Assembly (NCBI GenBank): GCA_018806985.1
Contig: JADANN010000156.1
Span: 1 to 64,000, forward strand
Direction: 5' to 3'
Length of the DNA stretch: 64,000 nt
From: Angiostrongylus vasorum
Lineage: Eukaryota; Nematoda; Chromadorea; Rhabditida; Metastrongylidae
Below are positions 57,762 to 64,000 of this stretch, one piece after another. Each line of letters begins with the position of its first letter. Position 1 is the first letter of the stretch. The position numbers and the translations under genes are program-made. The notes under the pieces were generated by a model. That model saw only the letters and a program-made list of their open reading frames with translations. It had not been told where the DNA came from and searched no databases.

Positions 57762-58674
57762 GGACTGCTGGCAAACAGAAGAAACAAGAATTTGTTCAAC
57801 GGATAAGCATGTACATCGCACTTCAGCTTTTTTCGTAAGACCAAGCAGAGCGAAGCTGACCCACAAAAACTACTCAACATCGATATTCCAGGTTCCCTTA
57901 AACACCATTTGCTCAGATCGATGACGCACTTTCATCCCGTAAATAAACGAAGTAGTGTTATGTGTTGTGTGCTGAAAACGAAACACCGCAAAGTACTAAT
58001 AGTGAATAGAAATGACCAATCAGCAGTGAAGTTATTTCTATCTCGAATAAACAGTAAACTCTCAAGAGTGTGACCCTGTAAGAGAACTCTCATGCTAACG
58101 CTGAACAATTAGACGCGATGAAGATTGAACAATAGAAAACTCCGGAAATAATCGTTCTTAAGCAAAATTCCTACATTTTAAGAGGAAGCGAAAAAAAAAA
58201 CCTTTGTCTAATCGATTCGAAATAATGCGCCTTCATTTCTAATTCCCGGCTCTTTTTTACCGGAGCTGAATTAGAGCCATGCAACGCCGCCAGCCCATGT
58301 TCGAGAAGGCGAATCCAGAACAGATTTGGTGGATTGACTTATCCCTAGTGCAACAAAGTGTCCGTAAAATCAAAGCAGCCCACCGGCTTGTGATTCCTCC
58401 CATGTTGTTCCAACCGCTGATTGGTGGCACTTCAGCGGTCCATGTCGCGGCGTACCGAGGCAACGCGTCTGGAGGCCTGACTCACTAGCGCCCCTTTTAT
58501 GCACAGCGGTTGTTGCTGAGTCATCAATCAATCGGTAATCGATGCGAGTGCCCGCACCGGGAGGACGAACGCGCGCGGAGTGATGTTCGCGAAATTTCTT
58601 CGGCACGCGCTGCGTTGAACGACAGAAAGAAAGGGATGAGGAAATATGGCTATTAAGAGTGTTGCGCGCATATC

Positions 58675-58810
58675 CAGAAATAGAGTTACGAGAGGATTGA
58701 TGGAGAAGGGGAGGGGTGGATGAGGGATAGCGAAAGAAAGCGAGGTGAGATGGAGAGGGAAGAGATAGGTCAGAGAGAAAGAGAGCGATGAAGAGAGAGA
58801 AGATTGAAAT
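58675..58810 (+). repeat. Purine-rich (GA) tract crossing the P2 left junction
   Basis: Almost entirely A and G from about 58683 to 58806. The P2 junction at 58772 lies inside it; on the right the mirrored pyrimidine tract begins abruptly at 59645. Such tracts can form triplexes and stall replication. Confidence 0.85.
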
Positions 58811-59643
58811 GCAGAAAAAAACTTGCTACTGTAGCAAGGAGGCTTGGGTTTATGTGAAAAATTCAGCATCTAAATGTCATGGTGACAGCTGTATAGAAAT
58901 GTCTGTACGTATATATTCATTCCCATTAAAGTGTTAAAGAGCATGACGTCCACAAAGACGTCAAATCCATTAAACCTGATCTAAGAGGTAACAGATAGTC
59001 GCCCGAGGCGATGTGCATAGATAAAGACTGTGGGCAGCGACGCGGATCATCGGCTCTCATGAAGACGAACACGTCGAAACATTAGCCTAATAAAGTTGCT
59101 TATCAACCTCGTGTTAGCCTATCAAAGAAAAGAAGACATGCTGGATAGTAGTAATTAGATTGAAGGAAAGTCGGTTTTCAAAATATCTGAAGTGTGCATT
59201 CGGTTCCTGCTTGAGGACTATGTTCTTCTTTATGATATCGTTGAATAATGGTCTAATCAAGTTCTCTCGAGTCCTGGAAAAGCTGCGTTAGAGCGTTTCT
59301 ACGTGATGGAAAGTCAAGATGTACACACGACACGGTCTGTGTAACAAGGAAACCATATACTTCGATTTACACATCTTTGCAAAGTGGAATCCGATGCCTT
59401 ATAAATCAAAAGAAAAACGTCCTTAAGAGAAATTTTGTTCGTTTCGTCAAAGAAAATGTTGCTGTAGAAGATTGCATTACTATTCTTCTACTCTCAAACG
59501 ATAGCACTTTGATGAACACAACTGATGAAAAGGCGATTTTCACTCTAATGCGATTGAACTTTGATTTCGTAGTTTTAGTTCCCAGGATCGACTTTCTATT
59601 AACCTCGGCATTGGAATATGAATGCGTCGTTTTCGTCGTCGTT
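58773..59643. other. P2 central spacer (~871 bp)
   Basis: Non-symmetric sequence between the P2 arms. The left 35 bases continue the purine-rich tract of the left arm. An ORF of 89 codons lies at 59377-59646 (plus strand); it is charged, lacks a recognisable domain, and its last codons cross the right junction. At 59052-59100 is one copy of the recurrent tail motif (stem GACG/CGTC, then CGAAAC, then AATAAAG). Confidence 0.88.
59052..59100 (+). other. Recurrent tail motif in the P2 spacer
   Basis: CTCATGAAGACGAACACGTC then GAAACATTAGCC and TAATAAAG. The GACG/CGTC stem with an AACA loop is perfect; the first core base pattern (CTCATGA) departs from CTGANGA. Confidence 0.45.
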
Positions 59644-60653
59644 TGACCTATCTCTTCCCTCTCCATCTCACCTCGCTTTCTTTCGCTATCCCTCATCCAC
59701 CCTCCCCTTCTCCATCAATCCTCTCGTAACTCTATTTCTGGATATGCGCGCAACACTCTTAATAGCCATATTTCCTCATCCCTTTCTTTCTGTCGTTCAA
59801 CGCAGCGCGTGCCGAAGAAATTTCGCGAACATCACTCCGCGCGCGTTCGTCCTCCCGGTGCGGGCACTCGCATCGATTACCGATTGATTGATGACTCAGC
59901 AACAACCGCTGTGCATAAAAGGGGCGCTAGTGAGTCAGGCCTCCAGACGCGTTGCCTCGGTACGCCGCGACATGGACCGCTGAAGTGCCACCAATCAGCG
60001 GTTGGAACAACATGGGAGGAATCACAAGCCGGTGGGCTGCTTTGATTTTACGGACACTTTGTTGCACTAGGGATAAGTCAATCCACCAAATCTGTTCTAG
60101 ATTCGCCTTCTCGAACATGGGCTGGCGGCGTTGCATGGCTCTAATTCAGCTCCGGTAAAAAAGAGCCGGGAATTAGAAATGAAGGCGCATTATTTCGAAT
60201 CGATTAGACAAAGGTTTTTTTTCGCTTCCTCTTAAAATGTAGGAATTTTGCTTAAGAACGATTATTTCCGGAGTTTTCTATTGTTCAATCTTCATCGCGT
60301 CTAATTGTTCAGCGTTAGCATGAGAGTTCTCTTACAGGGTCACACTCTTGAGAGTTTACTGTTTATTCGAGATAGAAATAACTTCACTGCTGATTGGTCA
60401 TTTCTATTCACTATTAGTACTTTGCGGTGTTTCGTTTTCAGCACACAACACATAACACTACTTCGTTTATTTACGGGATGAAAGTGCGTCATCGATCTGA
60501 GCAAATGGTGTTTAAGGGAACCTGGAATATCGATGTTGAGTAGTTTTTGTGGGTCAGCTTCGCTCTGCTTGGTCTTACGAAAAAAGCTGAAGTGCGATGT
60601 ACATGCTTATCCGTTGAACAAATTCTTGTTTCTTCTGTTTGCCAGCAGTCCCC

Positions 60654-61038
60654 TCCCATTGGTTTACAGCCTCATCGTGGCTGAGAGGTTTTCCTGGCTT
60701 TCGGACTGCGATGTACAGCGGGGGATTCATCTCTGGCAGGGTCTCCCATGCTGAGAAGGAGTCCAGCGTTTCCATCAGGAAGCCTAGCTAAGAGTAAACC
60801 AATGCCAAGATCCACCACCGTCCTGGTATCATAGTCGCATGGTGGCAAATCTTCCTCTGATCCACAAGGGCTGCGACTGTCTGTCGTGGTGACGATCTGG
60901 GGCAGACTTTGGCCAGGCTGAGCTCTGGATTCCAGGGAACCACAATGGCTTAACCAGCAAATCTCCGAAATATGGAGATTATGCTGGAGCCTACACAACA
61001 AGTGAAGGCGGGCCATTCAAATATCGAGTATCAAGTAA
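60654..61038 (+). mobile_element. R1 retroposon copy e (P2 right mirror)
   Basis: Mirror of 57377-57761 with the same flanking duplication; a 3-base length difference (one extra Leu codon in the 114-codon frame 60672-61016). Confidence 0.92.
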
Positions 61039-61899
61039 GCCAGCAGTCCAGTTCTGATCTCAGTGGTGTGTCACGGCTCACAGCGCAAAAATATAAAATG
61101 CGTTTGCGGGAGTGAATAAGAGTGAAGAATTGCTTGTAAGGTACACGCAATGAAGGTATTCAACTTATGTTAACAACACAACGTAATTACATGAGAATCG
61201 ACGGTAACATTAATGTATTAGCAATGCAGGAGCTAAGGATTACAGTTAATATCATTACATCCTAAGCAAATGAATTCTTAAAGAAAGATTAAGCGGGAGG
61301 GAAATGATAATGGAATGGCAGCGGCGATCTCCAAGGCGTCGTGAGAAACCAAATGACGATGCTAGTGGGTGTGGCTACATCCAAGCGAGTGGCGTTGGTC
61401 GCAGGGTCAAGGCTCGGGTCGCGGGATCTAGTCCCCAAGCAATGAGACGTGCCCATTAGCATGCCTGGTGGTGTGACTGATTGCTACAAGATGCTGTGTC
61501 TAATGGCGCGCGGGCGTTGTGGCAAATGCAGTCTCTATCGACTTATAGGATGTGTTTGTTAGGTAGATAGAGAATTCTCTATCTGATAGAGGAATTCTCT
61601 ATGTAGTGTATTGTAGTGCGTTTTCACCAAATATTGGGATACTCATCTTTCAAATCACGTTATTTTTTTAAGTGGACGAGAATGCTGGTAAAAATTGAGC
61701 ATATGTGAATGTTGAGGGCGAGTGGCCGATGTCCTTTCCGTTAAGTTAGCAAACCACCTGGCCATTTTATCGGTGGAATGACGGCCTAGTAAACATGCGG
61801 TACACTTCGGCACTTCAGGCGAGAAATTCGAAGTAAAAGCGCCTCTCATTGAATGGTTACGTTTTCCTTGATCAACACTCATTTATAGCCTTTGGATGA

Positions 61900-62091
61900 G
61901 TGGTGGTAGTCAGTTCATTAGATTGTGTTTTCGACTTGTCCCTCATTAACGGAATAGTATTCTTGAAGAAAATTGGAAATGAAAACTTTTCAATAGCTGT
62001 TAAGATTTCTAAAAATGAACAGTTGTCCCCTAGCTTTGAGACCTTTGGTGGACAATATCGTCGCGGACTAGGTACAGCGGTAGGACAGTAG
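61900..62091 (+). CDS. P2 counterpart of the conserved exon-like ORF (mirror 56324-56515)
   Basis: 63-codon frame whose segment IGNENFSIAVKISKNEQLS matches the P1 frame at 42011-42274 at protein level. The N-terminal part is hydrophobic (DLSLINGIVFL). Both P2 arms keep it open. Function unknown. Confidence 0.32.
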   Translation: MVVVSSLDCVFDLSLINGIVFLKKIGNENFSIAVKISKNEQLSPSFETFGGQYRRGLGTAVGQ

Positions 62092-62252
62092 TAATGATGG
62101 CGTTCAACAGAAACACGGGGTCGCTTCGAACTTATTCCGGGCCCACGAAGTTGATCCTTGCTGTGCTGGGAAATAGGTACCAGATCTGGAAACAAAGCTG
62201 TCCATCCATTCAATTCAGCCCATTTAATGGGGTTGGGAAATAGGTACTAGAT

Positions 62253-62441
62253 TTGTCTGGGAACATTTCCTTCAATTCAGTGCGGTCCCAGCTTTCTCAC
62301 TGGAGGCATTCGAGAATAGTTATCCCCGCACTGCGAGGTGAATTACCTCCACCAGCATCCGACGATGTTCACAAAGAGAAGGAAGGTCCTCAACGAGCAG
62401 AAGAACCCACACACGTAAAGGTCGAACATTTTGGTGAATGA
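62253..62441 (+). CDS. Acidic exon-like ORF, P2 (mirror 55974-56162)
   Basis: 62-codon frame ending in a proline/glutamate/lysine-rich stretch (PPPASDDVHKEKEGPQRAEE). In P1 the homologous bases at 42595-42680 encode a related segment (SDNIHKEESAQP), but interrupted by stops. It is placed between the previous exon and the cold-shock exon. Low-complexity, charged linkers of this kind are typical of Y-box protein flanks, but that link is inference. Confidence 0.3.
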   Translation: MSGNISFNSVRSQLSHWRHSRIVIPALRGELPPPASDDVHKEKEGPQRAEEPTHVKVEHFGE

Positions 62442-62849
62442 TGGGTACGAGCAAACGAGTTATCTGCTAGAAGTGCTAAGAGCCGTAAAGTAGATATGAA
62501 GACGTGTGTTCATAAGCATCTTTATGTTTTTTCAATTTTTGGTTAGAAAGAGCCGTTTTTTCTTTGAAATTTCGTGAACATAAATTTCGCACGAAATTCT
62601 TTCCATATTGACTATTTACACCCCTGGCACGCTTTTGACTACATCTACAGCATCATTGACCACTTTGACTGCAGTTTTGTCTGCGTTTACGCAATTACAA
62701 ACCTAAGAAGTCTTTTTTATGTTCTTGATTAGCACATATGGGTTTACTTTTCTATATTATTTATTTAGACACATTGATATGATCCGACACACTACTCGCT
62801 AGTGGAAATCTTTAAGGTGCATGCATGCTGCACTGATGTCGATATGTCG

Positions 62850-63240
62850 GCACAGCATGTAGACGTGGCCCTGTGAGCGGAAGCAAGAGGCATCAAGGAT
62901 TGGAACAATATGGAGGCTAAGAAGGCAACCACCACTGACGAAAGGACTAGCGTCACAGGCGTAGATTCACTTATTGCGAGATGAGGAACGACGCTGTGTT
63001 TAGGAAGAGAAACACAAGCCGAAGAAGGTGAAACAGGTTGGCTTGGAAGGTCGAGTAAAGTGGTATTCTATCCTTGGACGCAACGGACTCGCATCACGTC
63101 CAAATGGCAACCCAGACATCTTTGTGCACCGGAGTGCTATTTCGAACTCACAAAGGAGAAGTTTTTGCGTAAGCGTCAAGAAGATTCGACTCCAGGCGAC
63201 AACTAGAACCAATCCACATTGCAAAAATGAGCAACTGTAG
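62850..63240 (+). pseudogene. Cold-shock-domain gene fragment C, P2 right arm
   Basis: A lysine-rich lead-in (EEKHKPKK, following a TAG at 63001) runs in frame into a cold-shock domain: GRVKWYSILGRNGLAS then IFVHRSAISNS. RNP1 is degenerate (NGLAS for YGFIS). The frame ends at 63240 after a tail homologous to copy A. A separate upstream frame starts at an ATG at 62911, in sequence homologous to P1 45351, but does not join directly. The missing C-terminal strands and the in-frame stop before the lead-in suggest a decayed exon or a spliced gene with its other exons elsewhere. The closest relatives in this window are copies A and B. Confidence 0.68.
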
Positions 63241-63260
63241 ATACGGAACTCGAATCACTG

Positions 63261-63300
63261 TCTCTGAAGAAGCGAAAGTCGCCGAAACGTTAGCCACGAC
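63261..63300 (+). other. Recurrent tail motif: CTGAAGA, hairpin, CGAAACG (after fragment C)
   Basis: TCTCTGAAGAAGCGAAAGTC followed by GCCGAAACGTTAGCC. GCGA/TCGC can pair as a short stem between CTGAAGA and GAAAC, the arrangement of a hammerhead-ribozyme core. Homologous copies: 54281-54320 minus, 45702-45745 plus (degenerate), 59052-59100 plus; an analogous one is at 50611-50660 minus. Stems I and III and a cleavage site are not evident. Confidence 0.5.
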
Positions 63301-63465
63301 AAGGAATCCTAATTACTCATGCCGAATGCATGAATGCCGGTCTTATTTCTAAGGACATTGCTGAACTCAGTTACTTCATTCACGCGGTGCTACAATACAC
63401 TTCATTCGACTAAAGGAAAGAACGAAATTTACGTCGCAGAATGAGCAACTACTGGACTTGAGTCA

Positions 63466-63747
63466 TTGCTGCAAGCACGTCATTGTATTCAAGAAGATGA
63501 ACACAAATCTGAGAAGGTGGTACAGATTGGTGCCAATGGTCGAGTGAAGTGGTATTCCGTCATAAGCCTTTATGGATTTATTTCACGTGTAAACGGCAAG
63601 CCAGGAATATTTGTACACCGGAGTGTTATTCGAAGTCACAAGCTGGAAGGCTTTACCTGCATATTCTGTTCAAGAGGAACCCGTAAGAATTCGATATTCT
63701 CGAAGGACGTGAGGGACCGGAGATATCGGATGTCACTGGACCCCTGA
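63466..63747 (+). pseudogene. Cold-shock-domain gene fragment B, P2 right arm
   Basis: A 93-codon frame gives the best-preserved domain in the window: GRVKWYSVISLYGFIS (intact RNP1-type YGFIS) followed by GIFVHRSVIRS (RNP2 type), preceded by an acidic/basic stretch (EDEHKSEKV). It ends with an unrelated-looking arginine-rich segment and a stop at 63747. It lies about 225 bp downstream of copy C. In P2 each cold-shock exon is followed by the same tail motif, so B and C look like a tandem duplication of one exon-plus-tail unit. P1 has only one copy. Confidence 0.7.
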
Positions 63748-64000
63748 AAATATTGGATGTTCCAGGTGTGTGCTTATATATCATACAAAACCACTGCAAC
63801 CTCCAAAATATAGTTACTCTTTCATAAAAAGGCTGAGTAAAAAACATACAGTATGACCACTATGGATCTGTCATTTTGATTTGAAATATTTGACTTATCC
63901 TGCAATTCCAACAACATAAAAACCTAGTTTGCCGCTTAGAATGTTTGCACGTTGTTCTTCTTTTTTAAGGACATTGCCGAATACAATTACTTCATTTCGA

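Larger units (their letters stand above)
52060..58540 (+). repeat. Diverged segmental paralogue of P1 1-5715
   Basis: Aligned by eye in the same order and orientation: 52090-52260 with 75-230; 53300-53560 with 650-900; 53890-54030 with 1250-1400; the cold-shock block 55170-55640 with 1500-1950; 55740-56160 with 3610-4080; 56200-56800 with 4100-4850; 57770-58540 with 4890-5715. The two are clearly homologous but much more different from each other than the two arms within either palindrome. Insertions in this copy are a terminal-inverted-repeat pair at 52510-53140, a 29-bp minisatellite, a second cold-shock exon, a 540-bp block and one retroposon; this copy lacks the 620-bp tandem array. Confidence 0.85.
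54415..58772 (+). repeat. Palindrome P2, left arm (minimum extent)
   Basis: Reverse complement of 59644-64000 with pairing sums of 118413-118416 throughout, so almost no indels separate the arms. Only occasional differences are seen, for example one amino-acid change in the short ORF at 58279. The left limit given here is only where the partner arm leaves the window at base 64000; the true arm probably extends further left, possibly to the start of the paralogous block at about 52060. Confidence 0.95.
59644..64000 (-). repeat. Palindrome P2, right arm (runs off window)
   Basis: Reverse complement of 54415-58772 with near-perfect identity. Contains plus-strand exon-like segments ending with two cold-shock-domain exons, one retroposon copy at 60654-61038 and a 540-bp insertion at 61070-61610. 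The arm is still symmetric at the last base of the window. Confidence 0.95.

Noticed and set aside
58528..58869. 113-codon minus-strand ORF rich in Ser/Leu/Phe
   Set aside because: It is the translation of the purine/pyrimidine tract at the P2 junction; low complexity.
59377..59646. 89-codon ORF in the P2 spacer as a real gene
   Set aside because: The opposite strand has a similarly long frame (59406-59696), there are no splice sites or known motifs, and the end crosses the junction.
63261..63300. Complete hammerhead ribozyme
   Set aside because: Core-like strings and a stem II exist, but stems I and III and a cleavage triplet could not be placed; reported only as a motif.
1..64000. Bacterial or viral genome with operons
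   Set aside because: No long ORFs, no clustered genes, no ribosome-binding pattern; introns and eukaryotic retroelements are present.

Overview
The window looks like nuclear DNA of a nematode, most likely a clade V (strongylid, hookworm-like) parasite. It has about 40% GC, no operon-like or bacterial gene density, short GT-AG introns with TTTCAG-type acceptors, decayed RTE-like non-LTR retrotransposons of a type common in strongylid genomes, tRNA-like SINEs, short terminal-inverted-repeat elements, and fragments of Y-box-type cold-shock domains. The taxon is inferred from sequence style, not from a search. No intact conventional gene is visible; most coding signal is exon-sized, broken, or of unknown family.

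The main architecture is two large palindromes (inverted repeats). Palindrome P1 fills 1-47174: left arm 1-22851, unique spacer 22852-23811, right arm 23812-47174. Base i of the left arm pairs with about 46663-i near the centre and 47174-i at the outer end; the sum drifts at indels. Palindrome P2 has arms 54415-58772 and 59644-64000 around a spacer at 58773-59643 (pairing sum about 118415) and runs off the right edge. Between them (47175-52060) is sequence with a decayed retrotransposon and two ORFs of unknown function. P2 is also a diverged direct paralogue of the outer end of P1: 52060-58540 aligns by eye, in the same order, with 1-5715. Both palindromes therefore carry the same ancestral block, with cold-shock exons pointing away from each centre.

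Region by region, from the outer end of P1 inward: a membrane-type ORF, a cold-shock pseudogene, a 620-bp tandem repeat (2 copies on the left, 3 on the right), four exon-like ORFs and a tRNA-like relic, a decayed RTE reverse transcriptase, then about 15 kb of single-exon-size ORFs among retroposon copies, and a small RTE endonuclease scrap beside the centre. P2 repeats the outer block, with the cold-shock exon duplicated in tandem, a 29-bp minisatellite, a nested terminal-inverted-repeat element, and a retroposon with a visible 10-bp target duplication and an empty site in P1.

The most striking detail is that two of the largest arm-to-arm differences in P1 are exact GT...AG segments. A 149-bp segment is present on the left (11902-12050) and absent on the right; a 53-bp segment is present on the right (29483-29535) and absent on the left. 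In each case the shorter arm reads like the spliced product. This points to RNA- or cDNA-templated exchange between arms, or to an RNA-aware assembly or polishing artefact. Both explanations are testable.
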